Position numbers and translations under genes: made by a program | Notes under the pieces: model-generated | What the model was told of the DNA's origin: nothing | Database searches by the model: none | The model's input: only the letters and a program-made list of their open reading frames with translations | NCBI GenBank assembly: GCA_035539855.1 | Contig: DATLHO010000146.1 | Span: 1-41,459 of the forward strand | DNA: 41,459 nt | Source of the DNA: DATLHO01 sp035539855 | GTDB lineage: Bacteria > Bacteroidota > Ignavibacteria > OLB7 | Direction of reading: 5' to 3' | Part shown: positions 21,742 to 29,786 of the stretch, in pieces | How positions within the stretch are numbered: the stretch's first letter is position 1 | Layout of the letters: the number at the start of each line of letters is the position of its first letter

Positions 21742-22544
21742 CCGAGCAGGATTTCGAGTACGAGTTCGACGATGAATATTCGCGCGCCGAGGAGCGGCAT
21801 GCGCGCAAGGAGAAGCCGAAGTTCGGCGTGCTCTACGAGGACGAGCGCATCATCGTCTTCGACAAGGGCAGCGGCATCTCCTCGATCCCCGAGCGCTACA
21901 TCAAGGGCATCTCGCTCAAGGAGATCGCCGAGGAGAAGCACGGGCGGCTCTGGACCGTGCATCGCATCGACAAGGACACGAGCGGCGTGATCGTCTACGC
22001 GCGCGACGCCGAGGCGCACAAATCGCTCAACGACCAGTTCGAGCATCGACAGACGAAGAAGCTCTACGCGGCGGTCCTCGAGGGCGAGCTGCCAGGCGAC
22101 GAGGTGCCGGTGGACATCCCGATCGCGCAGGACACGCAGCGACCCGGCATGATGCGGCCGACGGCGCGCGGCAAGGAGTCGGTGACGATCTTCCGCGTGC
22201 GCGAGCGGTTCACCGGCTTCACGTACGCCGAGGCCGAGCCGGTGACCGGGCGCATGCACCAGATCCGCGTGCACGCCAAGGCGATCGGCTTTCCTCTGCT
22301 GATCGATCCGCTGTACGGCAATCGCAGGGAGTTCCTGCTCTCGTCGATCAAGCGCAAGTTCAAGGACTACGGTCGCGACGAGAAGCCGCTGATCGACCGG
22401 CTGACGCTGCACGCCGAGCGCCTGACGATCACGCATCCCGGCACCGGCGAGACGATGACGTTCGAAGCGCCGCTGCCGAAGGAGTTCAAGGCGCTGCTGA
22501 CGCAGTTGCGCAAGGTGGTGGCGAAGAAGCCGCTGCCGGGATGA
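21738..22544 (+). CDS. RluA-family pseudouridine synthase
   Basis: This is a 268-residue protein. An acidic/basic N-terminal tail of ~28 residues precedes the catalytic domain. The motif HRIDKDTSGVIVYARD contains the catalytic Asp, and the GRMHQIRVHAKAIGFPLLID segment is the usual second signature. No S4 domain is seen, so it resembles the shorter RluA/RluC/RluD-type enzymes acting on rRNA or tRNA uridines. The exact target cannot be told. The gene is translationally coupled to folD by a 4-bp overlap. Confidence 0.9.
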   Translation: MTEQDFEYEFDDEYSRAEERHARKEKPKFGVLYEDERIIVFDKGSGISSIPERYIKGISLKEIAEEKHGRLWTVHRIDKDTSGVIVYARDAEAHKSLNDQFEHRQTKKLYAAVLEGELPGDEVPVDIPIAQDTQRPGMMRPTARGKESVTIFRVRERFTGFTYAEAEPVTGRMHQIRVHAKAIGFPLLIDPLYGNRREFLLSSIKRKFKDYGRDEKPLIDRLTLHAERLTITHPGTGETMTFEAPLPKEFKALLTQLRKVVAKKPLPG

Positions 22545-22679
22545 TCGGTACCCGGCGTCCATGTTTGCTGCGCTGAGCGATCAGCGCACGCTATCCTCGT
22601 ATCGCGACGACGCCTCAGCTGCCTTCGGCCTAGCGCACGCGCCGATCATCACCTGGCGCATCGCGCCAACGATCGCACG

Positions 22680-23222
22680 CTACATCGCGTCCTCCAACAC
22701 CCGCCGCACCGACACCAGCCGCTCGCGATAGTACTTCTCGCCGAGGCTCGAGACGATCACGCCCTTCGACGTCGAGGCGTGCACGAACTCGCTGGAGTTG
22801 ATGAGGATGCCGACGTGCGAGACGCCGCTGCCGGAGGTGTTGAAGAAGACGAGGTCGCCGGGCAGCGCGTCGTAGAGCGTCACCGCCTGGCCGGCGCCGG
22901 ACTGCTGGCTCGATGTGCGCGGCAGGCGCACGTCGAGCGCGCCGAAGACCGAGCAGACGAAGCCGGAGCAGTCGATGCCGGAGCGCGAGTTGCCGCCGTA
23001 ACTGTAGGGAACGCCGAGCCAGGTCTCCGCGGTCCGCAGAAGCGAGCGACGATCGTAGGAGAGCGATGGCGAATCGTACGCGGCGGCGAGGCGCTCGCTG
23101 GCGCTGCCGGCCGATGCGGAGGGCATCGAGGCGGAGGGACTCATGCGTCGCGTCGCGGGGAGGCATCCGCTGGCGACGACCGCGACGAGCGCCGCGGCGA
23201 CGAGGGTGCGAAGCGTGGACAT
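22680..23222 (-). CDS. NlpC/P60 lipoprotein peptidoglycan hydrolase
   Basis: This is a 180-residue protein. The N-terminus is a lipoprotein signal peptide with lipobox VASGC, so it is probably membrane-anchored outside the cytoplasm. The C-terminal ~120 residues are an NlpC/P60 domain with catalytic Cys in GIDCSGFVCSVF, His in GVSHVGILI, and the closing FVHASTSKGV motif. GVPYSYGGNSRSG precedes the Cys as usual. Members cleave D-Glu-gamma-meso-Dap or related bonds in peptidoglycan. It converges with the pseudouridine synthase gene across a 135-bp spacer that holds nothing clear. Confidence 0.92.
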   Translation of the reverse strand: MSTLRTLVAAALVAVVASGCLPATRRMSPSASMPSASAGSASERLAAAYDSPSLSYDRRSLLRTAETWLGVPYSYGGNSRSGIDCSGFVCSVFGALDVRLPRTSSQQSGAGQAVTLYDALPGDLVFFNTSGSGVSHVGILINSSEFVHASTSKGVIVSSLGEKYYRERLVSVRRVLEDAM

Positions 23223-23249
23223 TGGGACCTCAGGAGGCTGCCGAGGAGA

Positions 23250-23708
23250 TCAGCCGTTGGCGCGATCGTGATCGTGCTCGATCTCACAGGTCTGGCATGC
23301 GGAGCACAGCCGCATGTTGATCCGGTGGGCGGTCGCGATCATCAGGCCGGCGACGACGGCAATATAGGGATGGAGCGTCTCGGCCGCATGCGAGTGGGAG
23401 TCGTGGCCGATGAAGTTCGCGACGAGGATCGTCGCGCCGGCGCTCATCATCAGGAGCGGGTTGATCTGTCGATGCACGCGGTAGGAGCTGCCGAGGCTGA
23501 CGATGCCGACGGTCGCCGAGATCGCGATCATGACGAGCTCGAACGCGCCGCCGAGCAGCACGTGCGCGCCGGCCAGCGGCAGGATCGTGAACGCCAGCGG
23601 CATCGCCGCGCAATGGATCGCGCACAGAAGCGATGCGGAGATGCCGAGGCGATCGAGCATCGCGCGGCGGCGCGTGCTGGTCGGGTCGAGCGTGGTGTCG
23701 GTGCTCAC
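23250..23708 (-). CDS. MerC-domain membrane protein
   Basis: This is a 152-residue protein with a GTG start (residues VSTDTTLDPTST), whose first bases overlap the fur stop codon (GTGA). It has four transmembrane segments. The MerC signature is in the first helix (SASLLCAIHCAAMPLAFT), with a CxxxC pair. The C-terminus is Cys/His-rich (CSACQTCEIEHDHD), suggesting metal binding. MerC proteins were first known from mercury uptake, but in Bacteroidota similar genes often adjoin Fur-family regulators and may move zinc or another metal. The coupling with the regulator here fits that idea. Confidence 0.85.
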   Translation of the reverse strand: MSTDTTLDPTSTRRRAMLDRLGISASLLCAIHCAAMPLAFTILPLAGAHVLLGGAFELVMIAISATVGIVSLGSSYRVHRQINPLLMMSAGATILVANFIGHDSHSHAAETLHPYIAVVAGLMIATAHRINMRLCSACQTCEIEHDHDRANG

Positions 23709-24130
23709 GGCTGGCAGCCGGGACAGGTCCCGTAGAACTGAAGTGAATGATGAATGTCGCGGTAGCCGGTCGCCTGCTCGAGGCTGCGCTCGATCTCCGC
23801 AAGCCGGCAACCGTCGAGCGGGGCGATCGCGCCGCAGCGGCTGCACGTGATCGTGTGCCGGTGCGAGCCCGAGCGGATCTCGTAGCGCCAGCCCTCGCCG
23901 ACGCGATCGTTGCGCGCGACGATGCCCGACTGCTCGAGCGCCTCGATCGTGCGGTAGACCGTCACCAGGTCGACGCGACGGCCGAGGGCGGCGACGCGCT
24001 CTGCGATCTCGGCGACCGCGAGGGGACCGCCGGCGTCACCGAGCACGGCGACGACCGCCCGACGCGCGGGCGTCACGCGCAGTCCCCGCGCGCGGAGGGT
24101 GGAGTCGATATGCTCGGAGGCGGACGGCAT
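23705..24130 (-). CDS. Fur-family metalloregulator
   Basis: This is a 141-residue repressor. The N-terminal winged helix contains RGLRVTPARRAVVAVLGDAG and DLVTVYRTIEALEQSGIV. The C-terminal metal/dimer domain has HRHTITCSRCG, HHSLQFYG, and CPGC at the end, giving two CxxC structural zinc pairs. Which metal it senses (Zn, Fe or peroxide-linked) is not decidable from sequence; linkage to merC favours a transition metal such as zinc. ATG 24130 is given. An in-frame ATG at 24148 is the alternative, but it lies only 4 bp from the operator dyad. Confidence 0.9.
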   Translation of the reverse strand: MPSASEHIDSTLRARGLRVTPARRAVVAVLGDAGGPLAVAEIAERVAALGRRVDLVTVYRTIEALEQSGIVARNDRVGEGWRYEIRSGSHRHTITCSRCGAIAPLDGCRLAEIERSLEQATGYRDIHHSLQFYGTCPGCQP

Positions 24131-24151
24131 GGGCGCCAAGGTAGGCATTTC

Positions 24152-24189
24152 TGCAACTCGTTTGCAAGTATTCCTGCAATTGATTTGCA
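24152..24189 (-). promoter_or_regulatory. Tandem dyad operator upstream of fur-merC
   Basis: Two perfect TGCAA-N5-TTGCA dyads lie at 24152-24166 and 24175-24189, spaced 23 bp start to start. They sit directly upstream of the fur start. A third half-like TTGCAATTA lies just beyond, near 24205. The 15-bp dyad size fits a Fur-family dimer site and suggests autoregulation. Confidence 0.7.
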
Positions 24190-24558
24190 GAACTGTGAGC
24201 GCGTGGTTGCAATTATCGCCTTGGAGCCATGGCAATAGGGGCCGTATCATTGCGTTCTTGTCAGATAACCTCCTCTTCGGGTTGCCAGCCCGGACAGGGG
24301 GCGGCTGCCGGTGGAAAACACCATTGAAAACCTAAACCCACACTCGCCAGACCACGGCGCGCGTGCGCCCTTCGGGGACGGCCGCGCCTGGTAACCGGGA
24401 GAGGCAGGACGGGGTGAGCAGGTCGCCATCCTTCATGAGTACTCATGGACGGACACCGGCAGCCCGGCGATCATCGCGAATCCCTTCACCTTTTCTCTCG
24501 GCGTGTTTCGACGCGGCTCATCGCGCCGAAGGGGTATGTATCACACTTGAGGATTCTG
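24190..24558 (+). other. Divergent spacer and leader of the S1 gene
   Basis: No convincing protein or known RNA gene is seen. The stretch includes GC-rich foldable segments around 24270-24400 and a perfect 14-bp palindrome CATGAGTACTCATG at 24434-24447. Ribosomal protein S1 genes are commonly autoregulated through their leaders, so a structured leader is plausible but unproven. Confidence 0.4.
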
Positions 24559-26370
24559 ATGGCAGACCAGGCCACGCTTCAGGAGAAAGACATCAAGAAG
24601 TCGGGCAAGATCAAGCGCGGGAAAGTGTCGCGTTTCCGCACCGAGAGCGACTACTCCTCGAACGAGTACGACGCGCTTTCGAAGATGTACGAAGGCACCC
24701 TTGGACGGATCTCCGAGAACGAGATCATCAAGGGTCGGATCGTCCAGATCACTGACGACGACGTATCGATCGACATCGGCTTCAAGTCCGAGGGCGTCGT
24801 TCCGCGCAACGAGTTCACGAACATCGAGGACCTGAAGCCCGGAGACGAGGTCGAGGTTTTTCTCGAGAAGGTCGAGGACGCTGAAGGCAAGCTCGTTCTG
24901 AGCCGCCGTCGCGCCGACTTCATGCGAGTCTGGGAGCAGATCGGACGTGCCTACGAGAACCAGGAGGTCCTCAAGGCCACGATCACTCGCCGTATCAAGG
25001 GTGGACTGGTGGTCGACCTGCTCGGCCTCGACGCGTTCCTTCCGGGATCGCAGGTCGACGTGCGCCCCGTCCGCGATTTCGATGCCCTCATCGGCCGCGA
25101 GCTCGATGTGCGCGTCGTCAAGATCAACCACCCGAACGAGAACGTCGTCGTCTCGCACAAGGTCCTGCTCGAGGAGAACCTCGCCGAGCAGCGCAGCGAG
25201 ATCCTCGCGAAGCTCGAGAAGGGTCTCGTGCTCGAAGGCACCGTCAAGGCGATCACCGACTTCGGCGTGTTCGTCGATCTCGGCGGCGTCGACGGCCTGG
25301 TGCACATCACCGACCTGTCGTGGGGTCGCGTCAATCATCCGTCGGAGGTCGTCAAGCTCGATGAGACCATCAAGGTCGTCGTGCTCGACTTCGACGAGGA
25401 GCGCCGCCGCATCTCGCTCGGCCTCAAGCAGCTGACGCCGCACCCGTGGGAGAACATCGAGGAGAAGATCCATCTCGGCAACCGCGTGACCGGCAAGGTC
25501 GTCTCGCTGACCGACTACGGCGCGTTCGTCGAGCTCGAGCGTGGCATCGAGGGTCTGATCCACATCTCGGAGATGAGCTGGACCCAGCACATCAAGCATC
25601 CGTCGCAGATGGTCTCGCTCGGCCAGATGGTCGAGGTGCAGGTGCTGAACATCGACAAGAACGACAAGAAGATCTCGCTCGGCATGAAGCAGCTCGAGCC
25701 GGATCCGTGGGACGCTCTTCTGGAGAAGTATCCGGTCGGATCGTCGCACACCGGCATCGTGCGCAACCTCGCGAACTTCGGCGTCTTCGTCGAGCTCGAG
25801 CCGGGCGTCGACGGCCTTGTCCATATCAGCGACCTGAGCTGGACCAAGAAGCTTCGCCATCCGGGCGAGATGGTCAAGAAGGGACAGGAGCTCGAAGTCA
25901 CCGTCCTCGGCATCGACCGCGAGCAGCGCAGGATCTCGCTCGGACACAAGCAGATCGTCGACAACCCGTGGGAGGCCTTCGCCGAGGCGTACAGCGTCGG
26001 CAAGAACACCGAGGGCAAGATCGTCCGCATCATCGACAAGGGCGTCATCGTCGAGCTGCCGTACGGCGTCGACGGCTTCGTTCCGACCTCGCAGCTTGCG
26101 TTCGCGCCGGTCAAGAACATCGCCAGCTACTTCCGTATCGGCGATCGCCTGCCGCTGCAGGTCATCGAGTTCGACAAGGAAGCCAAGAAGATCGTCCTCT
26201 CGGCGGTCGAGGCGCTCCGCGAGATGGGTCCGGAGGCGCAGGAGGATTACTACCGCCTGCATCCGGTTCCGCAGTCTGGACCAGCTGGAATGTCGCACGA
26301 GGAGATCGCGGTCGAGAGCGATGTCGACGGTGGCGAGGAGCAGACCGAGGAGCCTGCCGCCGAGGGATAG
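24559..26370 (+). CDS. rpsA: 30S ribosomal protein S1, six S1 domains
   Basis: This is a 603-residue protein starting MADQATLQEKDIKKSGKIKR. A basic N-terminal extension of ~45 residues precedes six OB-fold S1 domains. Domains 3-6 are most typical, each with the pattern GVFVDLGGVDGLVHITDLSW or ANFGVFVELEPGVDGLVHIS. The acidic tail ends GGEEQTEEPAAEG. S1 binds mRNA and helps load structured or Shine-Dalgarno-poor messages on the 30S subunit. That suits this genome, where most genes lack clear Shine-Dalgarno sequences. An ATG farther upstream in the same frame exists, but the conserved N-terminus starts here. Confidence 0.95.
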   Translation: MADQATLQEKDIKKSGKIKRGKVSRFRTESDYSSNEYDALSKMYEGTLGRISENEIIKGRIVQITDDDVSIDIGFKSEGVVPRNEFTNIEDLKPGDEVEVFLEKVEDAEGKLVLSRRRADFMRVWEQIGRAYENQEVLKATITRRIKGGLVVDLLGLDAFLPGSQVDVRPVRDFDALIGRELDVRVVKINHPNENVVVSHKVLLEENLAEQRSEILAKLEKGLVLEGTVKAITDFGVFVDLGGVDGLVHITDLSWGRVNHPSEVVKLDETIKVVVLDFDEERRRISLGLKQLTPHPWENIEEKIHLGNRVTGKVVSLTDYGAFVELERGIEGLIHISEMSWTQHIKHPSQMVSLGQMVEVQVLNIDKNDKKISLGMKQLEPDPWDALLEKYPVGSSHTGIVRNLANFGVFVELEPGVDGLVHISDLSWTKKLRHPGEMVKKGQELEVTVLGIDREQRRISLGHKQIVDNPWEAFAEAYSVGKNTEGKIVRIIDKGVIVELPYGVDGFVPTSQLAFAPVKNIASYFRIGDRLPLQVIEFDKEAKKIVLSAVEALREMGPEAQEDYYRLHPVPQSGPAGMSHEEIAVESDVDGGEEQTEEPAAEG

Positions 26371-26412
26371 CATCGACTTCGGTCGAGACCACGACATTCG
26401 TCATGTTTGCTG

Positions 26413-26446
26413 CAGGCCCCGAGTCGTAACATTGACTCGGGGCCTG
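26413..26446 (+). terminator. Terminator hairpin after rpsA
   Basis: CAGGCCCCGAGTC (26413-26425) pairs perfectly over 13 bp with GACTCGGGGCCTG (26434-26446) around an 8-nt loop. A weak T-containing tail follows (CCTCGTTT). Confidence 0.8.
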
Positions 26447-26490
26447 CCTCGTTTGGCCCTTTTCCCAGCGCCGGGCGCGTTTGACGATGT

Positions 26491-26519
26491 TTGGATAGGG
26501 TGGGCCCAATTCATATACT
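26491..26519 (+). promoter_or_regulatory. Candidate promoter of the nuo operon
   Basis: TTGGAT (26491-26496) and TATACT (26514-26519) are separated by exactly 17 bp, about 90 bp upstream of nuoA and behind the rpsA terminator. TATACTTG also resembles the Bacteroidota -7 element (TAnnTTTG type). Confidence 0.5.
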
Positions 26520-26611
26520 TGGACTGAATCCGATAACACTCTGTTTCAGACCAGCCGTGCCATCCCCCTTCACCGAAGTACGCCTTCCCCTGTAATCCTG
26601 GAGCGCTCTTC

Positions 26612-27079
26612 ATGCTCACCGAGTTCGGACAGGTCTTCATCTTCATCCTGCTTGCGGTCGTGTTCGTCGCCATGGGCCTGATCACCAACTGGTTGATCCG
26701 CCCGGCCAGACCGACGCCGGAGAAGCAACTGATCTACGAGTGCGGTGAAGACACCGCCGGCCCCGCCCACCTCAAGTTCAACATCCGGTTCTACGTCATC
26801 GCGCTGGCGTTTCTCCTGTTCGACCTGGAGTTCGTCATGCTCTTTCCCTGGGCGACCGTCTTTGGTCCTCTCGGACCGCCGGCGTTCTGGATGGGGATGG
26901 TCTTGCTCGTGGTGCTGATCGTCGGCGACCTGTACCTGTGGAAGAAGGGGGATCTCGACTGGGTGCTGCCGCCGGTGGTCAAGCCGCGGCTCGACCTGCT
27001 CGTCAGCCGCGACCGGCCGCGCTTCCGCCCGCCGGCACCGACGCCGGCAAAGCAGCCCGAGCCGGCCGACGTCGCGTGA
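26612..27079 (+). CDS. nuoA: NADH-quinone oxidoreductase subunit A
   Basis: This is a 155-residue membrane subunit of complex I with three transmembrane helices. The conserved loop YECGEDTAGPAHLKFNIRFY contains the Cys/Glu that lie near the quinone tunnel, followed by FLLFDLEFVMLFPWA. The C-terminal ~45 residues (Pro/Arg-rich) extend beyond the usual ~120-residue length. It is the first gene of the nuo operon. Confidence 0.95.
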   Translation: MLTEFGQVFIFILLAVVFVAMGLITNWLIRPARPTPEKQLIYECGEDTAGPAHLKFNIRFYVIALAFLLFDLEFVMLFPWATVFGPLGPPAFWMGMVLLVVLIVGDLYLWKKGDLDWVLPPVVKPRLDLLVSRDRPRFRPPAPTPAKQPEPADVA

Positions 27080-27116
27080 TCGTGGGCGTCTTCAACTCCG
27101 AACGCAGAGGATTCAG

Positions 27117-27623
27117 ATGGGGCTTCTCAATAAACTCGACAGCGTCGACGGCTTCGATTCGGGAAACATCGTGCTGACGTCGGTCGAGTCGCTTCTGAAC
27201 TGGGGTCGGCTCAGCTCGATCTGGCAGATGAGCTTCGGCCTGGCGTGCTGCGCGATCGAGTTCATGGCGGCCAACGCCTCGAACTTCGACATGGGACGCT
27301 TCGGCGTCATCCCGCGCCCGTCGCCGCGCACCTCCGACGTGATCATCATCTCCGGCACCGTCACGCTCAAGATGGCCTCGCGCATCAAGCGCCTGTACGA
27401 GCAGATGCCCGATCCGAAGTACGTGATCTCGATGGGGAGCTGCGCCAACTGCGGAGGCCCGTACTGGGAGCACGGCTATCACGTGCTCAAGGGGGTCGAC
27501 CGCGTCATCCCGGTCGACGTGTACATCCCGGGCTGCCCGCCGCGGCCGGAGGCGCTGCTCGAGGGGCTCATCCGGCTGCGCGACAAGATCCGTCACCAGA
27601 CCATGGTCAAACACACCGCCTGA
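27117..27623 (+). CDS. nuoB: NADH-quinone oxidoreductase subunit B
   Basis: This is a 168-residue peripheral-arm subunit that binds the terminal cluster N2 next to the quinone site. Ligand cysteines are visible in FGLACCAIEF, SMGSCANCGGPY and IPGCPPRPEAL. Length and motif order are typical. It follows nuoA by 37 bp and precedes nuoC by 12 bp. Confidence 0.96.
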   Translation: MGLLNKLDSVDGFDSGNIVLTSVESLLNWGRLSSIWQMSFGLACCAIEFMAANASNFDMGRFGVIPRPSPRTSDVIIISGTVTLKMASRIKRLYEQMPDPKYVISMGSCANCGGPYWEHGYHVLKGVDRVIPVDVYIPGCPPRPEALLEGLIRLRDKIRHQTMVKHTA

Positions 27624-27635
27624 GGTCCCACTCCC

Positions 27636-28184
27636 ATGTCGACAGCGAACGCCCCCGTTTCGATCGAAGAGATTCACGCGGACCTCCAGAGCAAGTTCTC
27701 GGACATGATCGGCGAGCTGCGGCGCGAGCCGGCGGCGACCGGCACTCCGTACATCGTCGTCGCCGCCGAGTGGATCCGCGACGTCTGCCTGTACCTGCGC
27801 GACGAGCCGCGGCTGCTGATGAACAAGCTCGATCTGCTGTCGTGCGTCGACTTCCGGCAGATCAACGGTCAGGAGTACGCCGGCCAGCTCGGCGTCGTCT
27901 ACCACCTATCCTCGCTCCGCCAGGACGGCAACGACTGGCGCACGATCCATCGCTGCGCGCTGCGGGTGTACACGCCCGTCGAGGATCCCCGCGTCCCGTC
28001 GGTCTCGCGCGTCTGGCGCCACGCCGACTGGCACGAGCGCGAGGGCTACGACATGTTCGGCATCCGCTTCGAGGGCCATCCCGACCTTCGCCGCATCCTG
28101 CTGCCGGACGACTGGCAGGGCCATCCCCTGCGCAAGGACTACGAGGTCCCCGAGTACTATAACGGCATGCGCGTACCCTACTGA
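27636..28184 (+). CDS. nuoC: NADH-quinone oxidoreductase subunit C
   Basis: This is a 182-residue peripheral subunit. The family signature is present near the C-terminus: WHEREGYDMFGIRFEGHPDL, then RRILLPDDWQGHPLRKDYEV. It is a separate gene, not fused to nuoD, and the gene for a small membrane protein lies between them. Confidence 0.95.
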   Translation: MSTANAPVSIEEIHADLQSKFSDMIGELRREPAATGTPYIVVAAEWIRDVCLYLRDEPRLLMNKLDLLSCVDFRQINGQEYAGQLGVVYHLSSLRQDGNDWRTIHRCALRVYTPVEDPRVPSVSRVWRHADWHEREGYDMFGIRFEGHPDLRRILLPDDWQGHPLRKDYEVPEYYNGMRVPY

Positions 28185-28258
28185 TCGCCGACGCGCCGAC
28201 CGATGGCCTCGAGCACTCGCCATCGGACTGCCGACCCCAGTCAATCATCTCCGAGAAC

Positions 28259-28525
28259 GTGGCACAAGGAACCGACTCGAAGGCAGCCAACCCGGCGGCG
28301 GGACTGCTCATCATGGCGGGGGCGAACGTGGTGGCGGCCATCGGCTTCATCGTGTTCTACTTCCTGCACCGCGGCGCCAACGGCGAGGGCAGCTACTGGC
28401 TACTGATCGCGGCAATGGTGTTCTTCGTCGCGACGGTTGGACTGATCGTCGTCTACAACGTGTTCAAACGCAAGCTCTCCGGCCTCTCGACGCCTCCGCC
28501 AACTGACCGTCGTCGGGACGGATAA
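28259..28525 (+). CDS. Small two-helix membrane protein within the nuo operon
   Basis: This is an 88-residue protein with a GTG start (residues MAQGTDSKAANPAAGLLIM). Hydrophobic helices lie at about residues 13-37 and 44-67 (SYWLLIAAMVFFVATVGLIV). The basic tail reads NVFKRKLSGLSTPPPTDRRR. I know no complex I subunit with this sequence. It sits between nuoC and nuoD, 74 bp after the former and 18 bp before the latter, so it is surely co-transcribed. It may be an accessory or assembly factor. Confidence 0.7.
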   Translation: MAQGTDSKAANPAAGLLIMAGANVVAAIGFIVFYFLHRGANGEGSYWLLIAAMVFFVATVGLIVVYNVFKRKLSGLSTPPPTDRRRDG

Positions 28526-28543
28526 ACGCAACAAGGATCCCAC

Positions 28544-29746
28544 ATGGCTGACCTCCTGGAACCGCCCGTCACCGTCGAGCCGCAGATCTCGACGCTGCGT
28601 GCCGAGCGCGCCCTGCGCACCGAGGAGATGATCCTCAACATGGGTCCGCAGCACCCCTCGACGCACGGCGTCTTCCGTGCCGAGCTCGTCCTCGACGGCG
28701 AGCAGGTCGTCGACGCGATCCCGCACATCGGGTACCTTCACCGCTGCTTCGAGAAGCACGCCGAGGCGATGACCTATCCGCAGGTGATCCCGTACTGCGA
28801 CCGCCTCGACTACTGCGGCGCGATGAACAACGACTGGGGCTTCGCGCTCGCGTGCGAGGAGCTCATGGGCGTCAAGGTCTCCGAGAAGGTCGAGTACATC
28901 CGCGTGATCGTCGCGGAGCTCAACCGCATCGCCTCGCACCTGGTCGGCGGCATCGGCACCTACGGTCTGGACGTCGGCGCGTTCACGCCGTTCCTGTACT
29001 GCTTCCGCGAGCGCGAGCTCATCCTGCAGATCTTCGAGCGCCTCTGCGGCGCGCGGCTGCTCTACAACTACATCTGGGTCGGCGGCCTGTCGCACGACGT
29101 GTACCCGACGTTCCTCGACGACGTGGAGGATTTCATCCCCCGCATGCGCGCGATGATCGCCGAGGTCAACCTGCTCTTGACCGGCAACAAGATCTTCACG
29201 ACGCGCACGAAGAACGTCGGCGTGCTACCGGCCGACGTCGCGATCAACTACGGCATCACCGGTCCGATCCTGCGCGCCTCCGGCGTGCGCCACGACCTGC
29301 GCCGCGACGACCGCTACTCGATCTACGATCGCTTCGACTTCGACATCCCGACCGGCGTCACCGACGACGGCGCGGTGCTCGGCGACTGCTACAACCGGTA
29401 CTGGGTGCGCATGCGCGAGATGGAGGAGTCGCTGAAGATCGTCGAGCAGGCCGTGCGCGATCTGCGCGCGACGCCGTCGCTGCTCGCCGGCGACGTGCAG
29501 AAGGACGTGCCGAAGCGCATCAAGGCCGCCACCGGTGAGGTCTACAGCCGCACCGAGACCTCGAAGGGCGAGCTCGGCTATTACATCATTTCGACCGGCG
29601 GCACCAACCCCTACCGCGTGAAGGTGCGGCCGCCGTGCTTCGTCAACCTCGGCGTGCTCGCCGAGTGCTCGCGCGGCCACATGGTCGCCGACTTCATCGC
29701 GGTCATGGGATCTCTGGATTTCGTCATGGGCGAGGTCGACCGATAA
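28544..29746 (+). CDS. nuoD: NADH-quinone oxidoreductase subunit D
   Basis: This is a 400-residue peripheral subunit, related to hydrogenase large subunits, that forms the quinone pocket with NuoB. Seen are LNMGPQHPSTHGVFRAELVL, with the His-containing quinone-site loop, and HIGYLHRCFEKHAEAMTYPQ. The C-terminus reads DFIAVMGSLDFVMGEVDR. Length is typical. Confidence 0.96.
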   Translation: MADLLEPPVTVEPQISTLRAERALRTEEMILNMGPQHPSTHGVFRAELVLDGEQVVDAIPHIGYLHRCFEKHAEAMTYPQVIPYCDRLDYCGAMNNDWGFALACEELMGVKVSEKVEYIRVIVAELNRIASHLVGGIGTYGLDVGAFTPFLYCFRERELILQIFERLCGARLLYNYIWVGGLSHDVYPTFLDDVEDFIPRMRAMIAEVNLLLTGNKIFTTRTKNVGVLPADVAINYGITGPILRASGVRHDLRRDDRYSIYDRFDFDIPTGVTDDGAVLGDCYNRYWVRMREMEESLKIVEQAVRDLRATPSLLAGDVQKDVPKRIKAATGEVYSRTETSKGELGYYIISTGGTNPYRVKVRPPCFVNLGVLAECSRGHMVADFIAVMGSLDFVMGEVDR

Positions 29747-29786
29747 CGCAGCCGGTCGATCCGCAATCCGCAACCGACACTCCGCA

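Noticed and set aside
24250..24430. Possible SRP RNA, 6S RNA or other structural RNA in the S1 leader
   Set aside because: The region is foldable, but I find none of the conserved SRP loop (GGAAGNAGC-type) or RNase P signatures.
24541..26397. Long minus-strand frame opposite rpsA
   Set aside because: A shadow of the six S1 domains; Leu/Asp/Val-rich without any known motif.
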